NCBI RefSeq assembly: GCF_003253485.1 | Contig: NZ_QKTX01000004.1 | Span: 124,001-188,000, forward strand | Source of the DNA: Algoriphagus aquaeductus | GTDB lineage: Bacteria; Bacteroidota; Bacteroidia; Cytophagales; Cyclobacteriaceae | Reading direction: 5' to 3' | Length of the DNA stretch: 64,000 nucleotides | Shown here: positions 8,419-17,985 of the stretch, piece by piece | Layout: every line of letters starts with the position of its first letter | Numbering within the stretch: position 1 is the stretch's first letter | Made by a program: the position numbers and the translations under genes | The notes under the pieces: model-generated | The model's database searches: none | Told to the model about the DNA's origin: nothing | The model's input: the letters and a program-made list of their open reading frames with translations, nothing else

Positions 8419-8826
8419 TTACCCTCTCAACCAGTTGATGAAAGTTTGATAACCCACTCCGATTTCTCTTGCAAAAGCCGCTTTGGTTTTTTTACCTGCA
8501 GCTTCTACTTTTTTCCACTCCTCTACAATCTTACTTTTTTCTGAATCAGAAAATGATCTTCTCTTTCCGGAAGATTTGGAAGAAGAAGCACTTCCGCTTA
8601 GGGCAGAAATCAGATCATTCAAATCACTCAAAAACTTACTGTCCGTAAGATGCAATCCAGCCGCTTCTAATTTCTTTATAACCTCATCTTTAGGATTGAC
8701 CGGAGTGACCGCAATACCTCTGGCTGCAGCCTCATGAAGATCAATTTTCTTGCCTTCAGCTGTCACATAAATAAAACCATCAGCTCTTTTTAGATCTACA
8801 ATGGATTCTTTAATTAGTTCTCTCAT
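8419..8826 (-). CDS. Small helix-turn-helix protein, function unknown
   Basis: A 135-residue protein. The C-terminus (about residues 93-134; SEKSKIVEEW...KKTKAAFAREIGVGYQTF) looks like a transposase-OrfA/homeodomain-like helix-turn-helix, which would bind DNA. A Ser/Lys-rich linker (SGSASSSKSSGKRR, about residues 76-90) joins it to an N-terminal part that is rich in charged residues and has no recognised fold. There is no transposase OrfB or terminal repeat nearby, so it is not an insertion sequence as seen. The upstream 260 bp is very AT-rich. It could be a stand-alone regulator or a domesticated transposon protein. Confidence 0.7.
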   Translation of the reverse strand: MRELIKESIVDLKRADGFIYVTAEGKKIDLHEAAARGIAVTPVNPKDEVIKKLEAAGLHLTDSKFLSDLNDLISALSGSASSSKSSGKRRSFSDSEKSKIVEEWKKVEAAGKKTKAAFAREIGVGYQTFINWLRG

Positions 8827-9092
8827 TTGTTCAAGATTTATTTAAATTAAAAATCTGTGCAATATAAAAATTGATCGAATAGTTTAATAAACATTGAAAA
8901 AAAATATTGTTTAAAAATTAATAAACGACCAATCTTCAGGCATCGCTAATGGAAAAAAACCTAAAATAATTCAATCCTGACATTTTTTATAATGGAATAA
9001 TACAAAACAATTAAAGTGCAACATCATCCGTTCAGAAACAGGAAATCACAAATAATGAATTTAAGTTAAACTGGGTCTCACCTACTTTGAGG

Positions 9093-9866
9093 TCAATTGA
9101 GGGAATAAGTAGTCAGCCAGTGTTGTATAATGTTTTCTGTTTTTAGCTCATTCGCAAACACATGATAGAAAGACTTCTCCAAGTTCCGGTCGTTGAATGT
9201 AATGCGATACCCAGATGCATCAATTCGATGGAAAAGTGAAGCCAACATTTCATCAAATGAATCAAAAAAACTCAACTTATCCTCGGTGGCAGAAGGCTTT
9301 AAATCGGGATGAGGAATAAGATCAAAATACTCCAAATTGGAGGCAAAAGAATATTGAATGACCCCATTATTTTCCATTCTAAATAAAAATATGGATTCAT
9401 TTCCATTGGTTAATGTAGCCAACTCCTCGAACTGATCATTCAATTGAATGTCTTCCAACAACGAGTCGATTAAAAAGTACACTAACCTCTTCCAAGATCG
9501 AAGAATCTCATAATCTAATTCATATCCCGACGATTCAAAAAGCGGCTGTTTATACACTTCAAGATCAAAATTGTTTTTTGATAAGAGGGTCTTTAATTCA
9601 AACCATTCATTTCCCATTTGCTCTGACAAAGGCCAAAAACAAATTACCGTTTTTCTATGTATCACGACTTCCTCAAATACATGAGAGTAGATCTGATTGA
9701 TCGTCTGAGCATCGTCTTCAAACTGTGTCCAATCCAATTGAGTAAACAATTCAAGCGGATCCATTAAACAGAATTCCTCACCATCATTAGGAAAGTCATC
9801 TACCCAAACTGGCCGATCTTTAGAAACTTTGTCTACGAGAATAATTTTCTTCTTTCTTAAGTTCAT
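9093..9866 (-). CDS. Hypothetical protein, 257 aa, unrecognised
   Basis: The ATG-initiated frame encodes an acidic, aromatic-rich soluble protein without signal peptide or membrane helix. The N-terminal MNLRKKKIILVDKVSKDRP is basic; the rest is rich in Asp, Glu, Phe and Leu. No motif or family is recognised. It lies between the AT-rich region upstream of the HTH gene and the pyrG promoter. Repeats are close by, so this may be accessory DNA. Confidence 0.65.
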   Translation of the reverse strand: MNLRKKKIILVDKVSKDRPVWVDDFPNDGEEFCLMDPLELFTQLDWTQFEDDAQTINQIYSHVFEEVVIHRKTVICFWPLSEQMGNEWFELKTLLSKNNFDLEVYKQPLFESSGYELDYEILRSWKRLVYFLIDSLLEDIQLNDQFEELATLTNGNESIFLFRMENNGVIQYSFASNLEYFDLIPHPDLKPSATEDKLSFFDSFDEMLASLFHRIDASGYRITFNDRNLEKSFYHVFANELKTENIIQHWLTTYSLN

Positions 9867-10020
9867 CGCAATGGTATGTTAAAGTTTGAGCAACAGGAAC
9901 GGTATTATTTTCTATGTGATTAATTCTACTCCATGAATTGGATTTTCGATTTTGCCTTTTGAAAACACCTCATCCAAACCGCGAGGCTAAACTACACGCG
10001 ATAAAAAAATCATCCAATCA

Positions 10021-10050
10021 TTTGACACATATTGTCGCTAATTACTTTTG
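10021..10050 (+). promoter_or_regulatory. Bacteroidota-type promoter of pyrG
   Basis: TTTG at 10021-10024 and TACTTTTG at 10043-10050 are separated by 18 bp, matching the TTTG/TAnnTTTG consensus of the phylum. Transcription would start near 10057 and give an untranslated leader of about 130 nt. This also supports the internal pyrG ATG over the upstream TTG, which lies inside the -7 box. Confidence 0.7.
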
Positions 10051-10188
10051 CCTATTACTTCATATATCGGCTCAAAAAAGTCAGCACCAACCCGAAATTC
10101 ACAAACAATAATCGAAGGCAAGTCCGGAAATTTCCCTAATTTTGAGCCCCATAAGAATCCAACCAAATTCATCCCGCCGCCCATTCTT

Positions 10189-11808
10189 ATGGCTCAATCC
10201 ACCAAATACATTTTCATCACAGGTGGTGTTACCTCTTCGCTAGGAAAAGGAATCATCGCAGCTTCACTAGGTAAACTCCTCCAAGCGAGAGGGTTTAGTG
10301 TGACCATTCAAAAATTTGATCCTTACCTCAATATCGACCCCGGAACCCTCAATCCATACGAACACGGGGAGTGTTACGTAACTGATGATGGCGCGGAGAC
10401 TGACCTAGACCTGGGGCATTATGAGCGATTTCTGAATGTACCTACCTCTCAAAACAACAACATTACCACGGGTAGAATCTACAACAATGTCATCACCAAG
10501 GAGCGGAAAGGGGAGTTTTTGGGAAAAACCGTTCAAGTCATTCCCCACATCACGGATGAGATAAAATGCAACTTTTATAAGCTGGGAGAGGATGGGAAAT
10601 ACGACGTGGTCATCACCGAAATCGGAGGCTGCGTAGGCGACATCGAATCCCTTCCTTTTATCGAGGCAGTCCGTCAGGCGCGTTGGGATTTGGGGCCCGG
10701 AAATTTCCTGGTCATTCACCTCACGCTGATTCCTTACCTCAAGGCCGCCAAAGAACTCAAAACAAAACCTACTCAACACTCGGTCAAACAATTGCTTGAA
10801 GCGGGGATTCAACCTGATATTCTGGTTTGCCGAACCGAGCATCCCCTGCCTTCTGAAGTCAAGAAAAAACTTGCCCTCTTCTGCAATGTTCAGCTCAACA
10901 GCGTCATCGAAGCCATGGATGCCGAATCGATCTACGATGTTCCGCTTCTGATGAAGAAGGAAAAGTTGGACGAGCGGGTTCTTTCCAAATTGAAGCTGAG
11001 TTCCAAGTCCAACATCGATCTGGAAACCTGGAAGGATTTTCTGGGAAAATTAAAAAATCCCACTCAAGAGGTAACCATTGGGCTTATCGGGAAATATGTA
11101 TCCTTACCGGACTCCTACAAATCCATCATAGAATCTTTCACGCATGCCGGCGCGGCAGTGGAATGCAAAGTCAATCTTCAGCTTATATCTTCAGAGGAAA
11201 TCAACTCTGAAAACTATCAGTCCAAATTGGGCGAACTAGACGGTATCCTCGTGGCCCCCGGTTTTGGAGAAAGAGGATTTGAAGGAAAAATCGAAACCGT
11301 CCGCTTTGCCAGAGAAAATCAGATCCCCTTCTTTGGCATTTGCCTGGGCATGCAGGTGGCAGTCATCGAATTTTCAAGAAATGTCTTAGGCTTGGACGGG
11401 GCCAATTCCACAGAAATGGACCCTAACACTCCTTATCCGGTCATTGCCTTGATGGAAGAGCAAAAGAAAATTGACCAAATGGGAGGAACTATGCGATTGG
11501 GTTCGTATGCTTGCGACCTCAAAAAAGGAAGCAAGGCGGCAATTGCTTATGGAAAAACCAAAATCCAGGAGAGACACCGGCACAGATATGAGTTTAACAA
11601 TGCCTTTTTGGAGCAACTGGAGTCCAAAGGACTTATTGCTTCAGGCAAAAACCCGGAAACCGGATTGGTGGAGATCATTGAGCTCAAAAACCATCCTTGG
11701 TTTGTCGGCGTACAATTCCACCCAGAATACAAAAGTACCGTCCTGAATCCACAGCCGCTGTTTGTGAAATTGATCCAAGCAGCTCTTGACAATAAGAAAA
11801 ATAAATAA
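10189..11808 (+). CDS. pyrG: CTP synthase
   Basis: The enzyme converts UTP to CTP using ATP and glutamine, the last step of de novo pyrimidine nucleotide synthesis. The N-terminal amidoligase domain shows [11 protein letters not shown] (P-loop) and [15 protein letters not shown] near residues 37-51. The C-terminal glutamine amidotransferase domain has GICLGMQ with the nucleophile Cys, and the QFHPEYKS His/Glu. I chose the ATG at 10189 (539 aa, [13 protein letters not shown]) because it aligns with the family N-terminus; the frame extends to a TTG at 10048, inside the promoter. yidC follows within 35 bp. Confidence 0.97.
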   Translation: MAQSTKYIFITGGVTSSLGKGIIAASLGKLLQARGFSVTIQKFDPYLNIDPGTLNPYEHGECYVTDDGAETDLDLGHYERFLNVPTSQNNNITTGRIYNNVITKERKGEFLGKTVQVIPHITDEIKCNFYKLGEDGKYDVVITEIGGCVGDIESLPFIEAVRQARWDLGPGNFLVIHLTLIPYLKAAKELKTKPTQHSVKQLLEAGIQPDILVCRTEHPLPSEVKKKLALFCNVQLNSVIEAMDAESIYDVPLLMKKEKLDERVLSKLKLSSKSNIDLETWKDFLGKLKNPTQEVTIGLIGKYVSLPDSYKSIIESFTHAGAAVECKVNLQLISSEEINSENYQSKLGELDGILVAPGFGERGFEGKIETVRFARENQIPFFGICLGMQVAVIEFSRNVLGLDGANSTEMDPNTPYPVIALMEEQKKIDQMGGTMRLGSYACDLKKGSKAAIAYGKTKIQERHRHRYEFNNAFLEQLESKGLIASGKNPETGLVEIIELKNHPWFVGVQFHPEYKSTVLNPQPLFVKLIQAALDNKKNK

Positions 11809-11841
11809 GAGCTGATTTTCTCAGCCTTGAATTCAAAATAT

Positions 11842-13632
11842 ATGGATAGAAATCAAGCAACCGGTTTGATTCTTTTTGCGGCCGTGATTTTGATCTACTC
11901 GCTGTTTTTTGCGAGCGGACCCGAAATCCAACCCATAGAAGAGACAACCACTCCAACAAGCCAACTTGGCTCTGTTGACACAATTGAATCAACGGTAGAA
12001 ACTCTCCCGGACAGTTTGATAGACCAGCAGAGACTTTCCAAATACGGAGTGCTTGCTCCTTTGACCTTTGGTGAAGAAAAAGAGGCAATCCTTGAAAATG
12101 AAGAGGTGAAAATTACCTTTTCGACCAAAGGTGGATCCCTGAAGCAGGTGGAGCTGAAAAACTACAAAAGCTGGACCCAGGAGCCACTATACCTCCTGGA
12201 TGAGAATAGCTCTAGTCTGGAGTTTCAACTGGAAAGCCGGCTTGGCCCCCTAAGTTTGGCAGATCTCTATTTCACGCCTACCCTCGAAACAAAAGAGGTA
12301 GACGGGATCAGCAGTCAGGTGCTTACCTTGGCTGCGGCGACAGAATCAGGGCAAATCATTCAAAAATTCACCCTTGAAAACGGGAGCTTTGTCGTACAAA
12401 AAACATTTGAAATCCAAAATCTCCAAGGAGTTTTCACAGGAAACACCCTAAATCTTGCTTGGGATGATCAGGTAAAGGCACAGGAAAAAGACCTGGCCGA
12501 ATCCCGCCGAAAAACCCAAATCAACTATTACCTCAACTCAGGTTCTTATGAAAACCTTGGATTGGGAGATGATTTGGAGGAAGAGCAAGTCAATGAACCT
12601 GTCAAATGGATTGGATTTAGCCAGCGGTTTTTCACTGCAGGGATTATTGCAGAGACCGGGTTTCAAAATGTGAAGCTTGCCCAAAGCACTCCCAATGACA
12701 GCTCGATCGTTCGATCCATGAATGCTCAACTGAGTATTCCATTGGAATCCGGCAAAGCTGCATTTGCTTATTATTTTGGTCCAGATCAGTACAAAACCCT
12801 CAAAAAAGTCACGGAAGGTTTTGAGCAAAATGTGGACATGGGTTACTTCTTTGTCAGCTGGGTCAATAAGTGGATTGTCGTCCACCTCTTTGAGTTTTTG
12901 GAGAAATACTTCAGCAGCTACGGGATCATCATCATTATCATCGTACTTCTGATCAAGCTTGCCTTGATGCCATTGACCTATAAGTCCTACATCGGCATGG
13001 CAAAAATGCGTGTGATCAAGCCGGAGATCGATGAGCTAAAAGAGAAATATGGCGAAGACCCGACCAAAATGCAACAGGAGCAGATGAAGCTCTTTTCCCA
13101 ACTCGGAGTCAGTCCGATTTCGGGATGCCTTCCGCTATTGCTTCAAATGCCGTTTTTGTTTGCGATGTTCTTTTTCTTTCCCAATGCGATCGAACTGCGG
13201 CAGGAATCATTCCTTTGGGCCAATGACTTGTCGACCTACGACGAATTCATCAAGCTGCCATTTACCATTCCGTTTTATGGCGCACACGTGAGTTTGTTCA
13301 CTTTATTGATGACCGTCTCTCAAATCGTGTACACCCACTTCAACAATCAACTGACGACCGCTACTGGACCGATGAAAAACTTGGGGTACATCATGCCCGT
13401 CATGTTTATGTTTATCTTAAACTCCTATCCGGCAGGGTTGAGCTTCTATTACTTTGTATCCAACATGGTGACATTTGGACAGCAAGCACTGATCAAATTG
13501 TTTGTAGATGACACCAAAATCCGCCAAAAAGTAGAGGAAAATAAGCTGAAAAATGTCAACAAAAAGAAATCAAAATTCCAACAGCGATTGGAAGATGCGA
13601 TGAAAGCTGCTGACGCGAATAAGAAAAAATAA
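11842..13632 (+). CDS. yidC: Membrane protein insertase YidC
   Basis: YidC inserts proteins into the inner membrane, alone or with SecYEG. The protein has an N-terminal transmembrane anchor (residues 5-22), a large periplasmic domain to about residue 340, and a C-terminal bundle of helices typical of the YidC/Oxa1 core. The motif LMPLTYKSYIGMAKMR and the helix GCLPLLLQMPFLFAMFFFF are characteristic. A basic tail (KKKSKFQQRLEDAMKAADAN) ends the protein and may contact ribosomes. The ATG at 11842 is preferred over a TTG five codons earlier. It is cotranscribed with pyrG and ends at a terminator. Confidence 0.96.
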   Translation: MDRNQATGLILFAAVILIYSLFFASGPEIQPIEETTTPTSQLGSVDTIESTVETLPDSLIDQQRLSKYGVLAPLTFGEEKEAILENEEVKITFSTKGGSLKQVELKNYKSWTQEPLYLLDENSSSLEFQLESRLGPLSLADLYFTPTLETKEVDGISSQVLTLAAATESGQIIQKFTLENGSFVVQKTFEIQNLQGVFTGNTLNLAWDDQVKAQEKDLAESRRKTQINYYLNSGSYENLGLGDDLEEEQVNEPVKWIGFSQRFFTAGIIAETGFQNVKLAQSTPNDSSIVRSMNAQLSIPLESGKAAFAYYFGPDQYKTLKKVTEGFEQNVDMGYFFVSWVNKWIVVHLFEFLEKYFSSYGIIIIIIVLLIKLALMPLTYKSYIGMAKMRVIKPEIDELKEKYGEDPTKMQQEQMKLFSQLGVSPISGCLPLLLQMPFLFAMFFFFPNAIELRQESFLWANDLSTYDEFIKLPFTIPFYGAHVSLFTLLMTVSQIVYTHFNNQLTTATGPMKNLGYIMPVMFMFILNSYPAGLSFYYFVSNMVTFGQQALIKLFVDDTKIRQKVEENKLKNVNKKKSKFQQRLEDAMKAADANKKK

Positions 13633-13635
13633 CAA

Positions 13636-13668
13636 ACTGGAGCCAATTGAGGCTCCAGTTTTTTTTTG
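13636..13668 (+). terminator. Terminator of pyrG-yidC
   Basis: ACTGGAGCC / GGCTCCAGT with a 6-base loop is followed by nine T residues. Confidence 0.88.
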
Positions 13669-13831
13669 ACACTGATTGGTCTTGCCAAGAGATTCACAGT
13701 AAAGCACTTCATTGGTAAACAGCGTTTTAACCTTTTTTCACTCATCCCCCTATCCAAAAAAAGGCTTTCTTACCCAAGGAATAGACCTGAATTTGATTAA
13801 TATTGGAGTCAAAATACCCTTATTCTAACCC

Positions 13832-14614
13832 ATGGGAAAAATAATTGCCATTGCTAACCAAAAGGGCGGTGTTGGAAAAACAACTACCGCGATGAACCTG
13901 GCTGCAAGCCTGGCAGTGCTGGAGTACAAAACGTTGGTAATTGATGCAGACCCGCAAGCCAATACGACATCCGGATTAGGCCATGATCCCAAGGCAATAG
14001 AGACCAGCATTTATGAATGCATGGTAGATGGAATTGACGTTCAGAGCATAGTTCTGCCTACTGAAATTGAAAACCTGTTCCTCGTTCCTTCCCATATCGA
14101 TCTCGTAGGTGCAGAAGTAGAGATGATCAATATGGAAAATCGGGAAGAAAAAATGAAGGGGGTGATTTCCGAAATCAAAGATCAGTTTGACTTTATTATC
14201 ATTGACTGTTCGCCTTCTTTGGGTCTGATCACGATCAATGCCCTCACCGCAGCCAACTCGGTCATCATTCCGGTACAATGTGAATATTTCGCTTTGGAGG
14301 GATTGGGCAAATTGCTCAATACCATCAAGATTATTCAAACCCGATTGAATCCGGATTTGGAAATCGAAGGGATATTGTTGACGATGTATGATGTGAGACT
14401 CAGACTTTCCAACCAAGTGGTGGAAGAGGTAAGAATCCACTTCAAAAACATGGTGTTTGACACCATCATTCCCAGAAATGTCAAGCTCTCTGAATCCCCG
14501 AGCTTTGGCCTTCCGGCGATCGCCTTTGATGCAGAAGGTAAAGGCTCGATTGCTTATCTCAACCTGGCCGGCGAAATAGCAAAGAAAAACGGCCTTCAAA
14601 AAGTGACTAACTGA
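13832..14614 (+). CDS. parA: Chromosome-partitioning ATPase ParA (Soj)
   Basis: A Walker-type ParA/MinD ATPase that works with ParB-parS complexes to segregate origins. The deviant Walker A KGGVGKTT is at residues 11-18, and the Walker B-like segment FIIIDCSPSLG near 127-137. The 260-residue length is typical for the short chromosomal form, which has no N-terminal HTH. parB starts 2 bp after its stop, and the genes up to lepB continue in the same direction. I saw no canonical parS in the window. Confidence 0.95.
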   Translation: MGKIIAIANQKGGVGKTTTAMNLAASLAVLEYKTLVIDADPQANTTSGLGHDPKAIETSIYECMVDGIDVQSIVLPTEIENLFLVPSHIDLVGAEVEMINMENREEKMKGVISEIKDQFDFIIIDCSPSLGLITINALTAANSVIIPVQCEYFALEGLGKLLNTIKIIQTRLNPDLEIEGILLTMYDVRLRLSNQVVEEVRIHFKNMVFDTIIPRNVKLSESPSFGLPAIAFDAEGKGSIAYLNLAGEIAKKNGLQKVTN

Positions 14615-14616
14615 CC

Positions 14617-15528
14617 ATGTCCGATCAAAAACCAATAAAAAAAAGCGCATTAGGAAGAGGCTTGGGAGCACTTTTAGAAGATAGTCCTGCCAAAAACAAG
14701 TCTCAGGACATTCTCCCGGAGGTAGCCAAAACCGGGATTTTTGAAATTCCTCTGGAAGAAATCCAGGTAAATCCTTACCAACCCCGGGTCCATTTTGACA
14801 AAGAAGCACTTCAGGAACTTTCTGAATCTATCAAAGTTCAAGGCATCATTCAGCCCATCACCGTCAGAAAACTGGCGCCAAATGAATACCAGCTTATCTC
14901 TGGGGAAAGAAGGTTTCAAGCTTCCAAAATTGCCGGACTCACTCAAATACCCGCTTATGTCCGAACAGCCAATGACCAGCAAATGCTGGAAATGGCTCTG
15001 ATCGAAAATATCCAACGGGAAAACCTAAACGCACTCGAAATCGCCCAATCCTATCAGCGGCTTTTGGCTGAGTGTAACCTGAAGCAGGAAGAACTGGGAG
15101 ATCGGGTAGGGAAAAACCGAACCACCGTCAATAATTACCTGCGATTACTCAAGTTACCCCCCACCATCCAAGCTGCTATCCGGGATCAGCAACTGTCTAT
15201 GGGACATGCCCGCGCTCTGATCAATATCGAAGATGTAGATAAACAGCTCGCTATTTTCAAAAAAGCAGTAGAAGAGGAATTGAGTGTAAGAAAGGTGGAA
15301 GCCTTGGTCAAAGCACTCAATGAAGGGCATATCGAAAAGGAAACTTCCAAACCTGGACTGGATCCGGTAAGAAAATATGAAATGAATAAAATTCAACAAA
15401 GGCTGGCTTCTCACTTTGGAACGAAAGTAGCCTTGAAAGCAGATCCGAAAAACCGGGGAGAAATTAAAATCCCATTCAACTCTGCATCTGACTTAAATCG
15501 TATTCTTGAAATTCTTGAAATAATCTAA
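14617..15528 (+). CDS. parB: Chromosome-partitioning protein ParB (Spo0J)
   Basis: ParB binds parS and acts as a CTP-dependent sliding clamp in origin segregation. The N-terminal ParB/Srx fold contains NPYQPR (near residues 52-57) and the CTP-binding box GERRFQASKIAG near 92-103, then LIENIQRENLNALE. The central KorB-like HTH is LGDRVGKNRTTVNNYLRLL. A short C-terminal dimerisation segment ends the 303-residue protein. It follows parA by 2 bp, so coupled translation is likely. Confidence 0.95.
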   Translation: MSDQKPIKKSALGRGLGALLEDSPAKNKSQDILPEVAKTGIFEIPLEEIQVNPYQPRVHFDKEALQELSESIKVQGIIQPITVRKLAPNEYQLISGERRFQASKIAGLTQIPAYVRTANDQQMLEMALIENIQRENLNALEIAQSYQRLLAECNLKQEELGDRVGKNRTTVNNYLRLLKLPPTIQAAIRDQQLSMGHARALINIEDVDKQLAIFKKAVEEELSVRKVEALVKALNEGHIEKETSKPGLDPVRKYEMNKIQQRLASHFGTKVALKADPKNRGEIKIPFNSASDLNRILEILEII

Positions 15529-15530
15529 CA

Positions 15531-16133
15531 TTGAAGGTGTTTTTTCTTCTAGATCAAAAAACCAAAAAGACCCCACGGATCATCCTGGGGCTTTTGCTTT
15601 TTGTGTTTTCTGGAACAATCACCACGACAGCGCAGACCACGAGGATCACTGAAGAAGTCGAAGCCAAACCCAAAACCGCCAATCTTTCAACCCCAAAAAA
15701 CCCGAGAAAAGCAGTTATTCTCTCTGCTATTCTTCCCGGCGCTGGACAAGTCTACAATGAAAAGTCTTGGAAGGTCCCCATTTTATATGCCGGTTTTATG
15801 GCCGATATCTACTTCATCGGATACAACAATAAGCGCTACGTGACTTTCCGTGATGCCCTGTTTGCCTTTGACGATGGAGAAGCCAACCAGTTTCCTACCC
15901 TAAACCGAAATGCTTTGGTCAGAAATATCGAGTATTGGAGGCAAAACAGAGATATGACCATTCTGCTTTTGCTGGGGATCTATGCGCTCAATCTGGTGGA
16001 TGCCACCGTTGACGCCCACCTTTCGGGTTTTGACATTTCGGATGACCTCGCCCTTAAATTTGAGCCTTCTTTCGAGAATTTATCTTCATCCACCACCATG
16101 GTTGGACTTTCACTTAAACTTCAATTCAAATAA
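15531..16133 (+). CDS. DUF5683 membrane protein
   Basis: A 200-residue exported protein of the DUF5683 family, which is common in Bacteroidota. The N-terminal hydrophobic segment (IILGLLLFVFSGTITTTAQ) looks like a signal peptide. The conserved core AILPGAGQVYNEKSWKVPI and the following hydrophobic stretch are the family hallmark, and a second hydrophobic segment (MTILLLLGIYALNLVDATVD) is near the C-terminus. It starts with TTG 2 bp after parB, and its stop overlaps the dapB ATG (TAATG). The family has no assigned role. Confidence 0.85.
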   Translation: MKVFFLLDQKTKKTPRIILGLLLFVFSGTITTTAQTTRITEEVEAKPKTANLSTPKNPRKAVILSAILPGAGQVYNEKSWKVPILYAGFMADIYFIGYNNKRYVTFRDALFAFDDGEANQFPTLNRNALVRNIEYWRQNRDMTILLLLGIYALNLVDATVDAHLSGFDISDDLALKFEPSFENLSSSTTMVGLSLKLQFK

Positions 16134-16855
16134 TGAATATTCTAATACTGGGCTATGGGAAAATGGGAAAAATAATCAGCGAGATCGCTGAATCCCGTGG
16201 CCATTCCATTGCGGCAAAAATCAATATTGACAACCGGGATGAGCTATCTGCTTTGGACCCTGCCAAAATCGATGTGGCTATCGAATTTAGTCAACCGGAA
16301 GCAGCCATCGAAAATATTAAATGGGCCATAGAGCGTGGCATTCCCGTCGTATCAGGCACTACGGGCTGGCTCTCCAAAAAGCCGGAAATCAACCGACTGA
16401 CCTTAGAAAAAAACGGGGCTTTTTTCTATGCTTCCAACTTTAGCATAGGCGTCAATGTTTTTTTCAAAGTAAATGAAATGCTCGCCAAACTGATGAATGA
16501 AACCAGCGGGTACCAGGTGTCATTGGAAGAAATCCACCATACCGAAAAAAAAGATGCGCCGTCCGGAACAGCAATCACACTTGCCCAAGGAATTATCAAA
16601 AATTATCAACAGTTAAAAGAATGGCACTTAACAGGTGAAGGAAAAGATTCTGAGCATTCCCTTCCCATTACCGCAAAACGGATAGATCCTGCACCGGGCA
16701 CTCATATTATCCGATATTCCTCACCCATTGATGAAATCGAAATCACCCATACCGCGCATAGTCGCCAAGGTTTTGCCTTGGGGGCAGTTTTGGTTTCGGA
16801 GTGGATCCCGGGAAAAAAAGGAGTACTATCTATGGACGATTTTCTATCTTTCTAA
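16133..16855 (+). CDS. dapB: 4-hydroxy-tetrahydrodipicolinate reductase
   Basis: The enzyme reduces the dihydrodipicolinate intermediate in lysine and meso-diaminopimelate synthesis, and so supplies peptidoglycan precursors. The N-terminal Rossmann motif is LGYGKMGKI. The catalytic loop EEIHHTEKKDAPSGTA contains the family signature HHxxKxDAPSGTA. The 240-residue length is typical of the short bacterial form. It is translationally coupled to the DUF5683 gene by TAATG and is followed by lepB 15 bp later. Confidence 0.96.
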   Translation: MNILILGYGKMGKIISEIAESRGHSIAAKINIDNRDELSALDPAKIDVAIEFSQPEAAIENIKWAIERGIPVVSGTTGWLSKKPEINRLTLEKNGAFFYASNFSIGVNVFFKVNEMLAKLMNETSGYQVSLEEIHHTEKKDAPSGTAITLAQGIIKNYQQLKEWHLTGEGKDSEHSLPITAKRIDPAPGTHIIRYSSPIDEIEITHTAHSRQGFALGAVLVSEWIPGKKGVLSMDDFLSF

Positions 16856-16870
16856 GCTAAAATTGAACTT

Positions 16871-17950
16871 ATGAGTCAATCAAAATATAAAAAATCAGCC
16901 ACACGAGAATGGGTGGATGCATTGGTATTTGCAGTAGTCGCTGCTTCGTTGATTCGATGGCTCCTACTCGAACCTTTCACGATCCCTACTGCTTCCATGG
17001 AAAAATCACTCTTGGTAGGGGATTTCTTGTTTGTAAGCAAAATGCACTATGGGACACGCATTCCCAAAACACCATTGCAAATTCCTTTGACCCATCAAAA
17101 AATTTGGGGAACTGAAATTTCATCCTATTCAGATGCTATCCAATTACCCTATTTCCGATTACCCGGCTTTACCGAAGTGAAAAGAAACGATGTGGTTGTT
17201 TTTAATTATCCAGTCGAGTTTCAATACCCGAACGACCTGAAGACCAATTACATCAAAAGAGCGGTAGGTGTACCCGGTGATGTCATAGAAATAAAAGACG
17301 GGGAACTATGGGTAAACGATGAGGCTGCCCTCAGACCGGAGGAAATGCAATACTCTTATGAAATTGTAACGAATCGATCGCTCACTGTGGAGTTTTTGGG
17401 CGATTATGGGATTAATAGGGAAAGCTTCTACATTTTGTCTCCCGAAAGCAACCGATATGCAATCTGGACTACCGATCAGACGATCGAACGGCTCAAATCC
17501 TCCCCTGTAATCACCTCTGTCACCAAATCCATCTACCCCAAAGGCCAAGGTGAATCCAATATCTTTCCCCAAGACTACAAATCGCTATGGAACAGAGATA
17601 ATTACGGCCCTTTGATGATCCCCGGAAAAGATCAGACACTGGAGATGAATCCTGAAAATGTAAAGAAATACGCTTTTACCATCGAAAAATATGAAGGCCA
17701 CGAAAAAGTGGAAGTACGTGACGATGTCCTTTTTATAGATGGAAAGCAAGTAGATCAATATACATTCAAGCAGAATTATTACTTCATGATGGGGGATAAC
17801 AGACATGACTCCCTGGACTCAAGGTATTGGGGTTTTGTACCGGAAGATCACGTAGTAGGGAAGGCTTGGTTTTTATGGCTTTCGCTGGACAAATATGAGT
17901 CGATGTTCAGTAAAATCCGTTGGAGTCGTTTCTTCAAAGGAATTGAATAA
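16871..17950 (+). CDS. lepB: Signal peptidase I
   Basis: A membrane-bound serine protease that removes signal peptides from exported proteins. A transmembrane helix lies near residues 15-33. The catalytic Ser box is PTASMEKSLLVGD (Ser about residue 42). The general-base Lys lies in NYIKRAVGVPGDVIEI. The C-terminal box GDNRHDSLDSRYWGFVP is intact. At 359 residues it is longer than the E. coli enzyme, owing to a large insertion between the Lys region and the last box, as in Bacteroidota homologues. It is the last gene of the parA operon and is followed by a terminator. Confidence 0.96.
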   Translation: MSQSKYKKSATREWVDALVFAVVAASLIRWLLLEPFTIPTASMEKSLLVGDFLFVSKMHYGTRIPKTPLQIPLTHQKIWGTEISSYSDAIQLPYFRLPGFTEVKRNDVVVFNYPVEFQYPNDLKTNYIKRAVGVPGDVIEIKDGELWVNDEAALRPEEMQYSYEIVTNRSLTVEFLGDYGINRESFYILSPESNRYAIWTTDQTIERLKSSPVITSVTKSIYPKGQGESNIFPQDYKSLWNRDNYGPLMIPGKDQTLEMNPENVKKYAFTIEKYEGHEKVEVRDDVLFIDGKQVDQYTFKQNYYFMMGDNRHDSLDSRYWGFVPEDHVVGKAWFLWLSLDKYESMFSKIRWSRFFKGIE

Positions 17951-17955
17951 ATCAC

Positions 17956-17985
17956 AGCCCCAAATTTAGTTTGGGGCTTTTTTTT
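17956..17985 (+). terminator. Terminator of the parA-lepB operon
   Basis: AGCCCCAAA / TTTGGGGCT with a TTTAG loop is followed by eight T residues. It overlaps the 3' end of the convergent ung gene by two bases. Confidence 0.87.

Noticed and set aside
10048..10188. N-terminal extension of CTP synthase from a TTG at 10048
   Set aside because: It would begin inside the promoter -7 box and its residues do not resemble the family; the ATG at 10189 gives the standard N-terminus.
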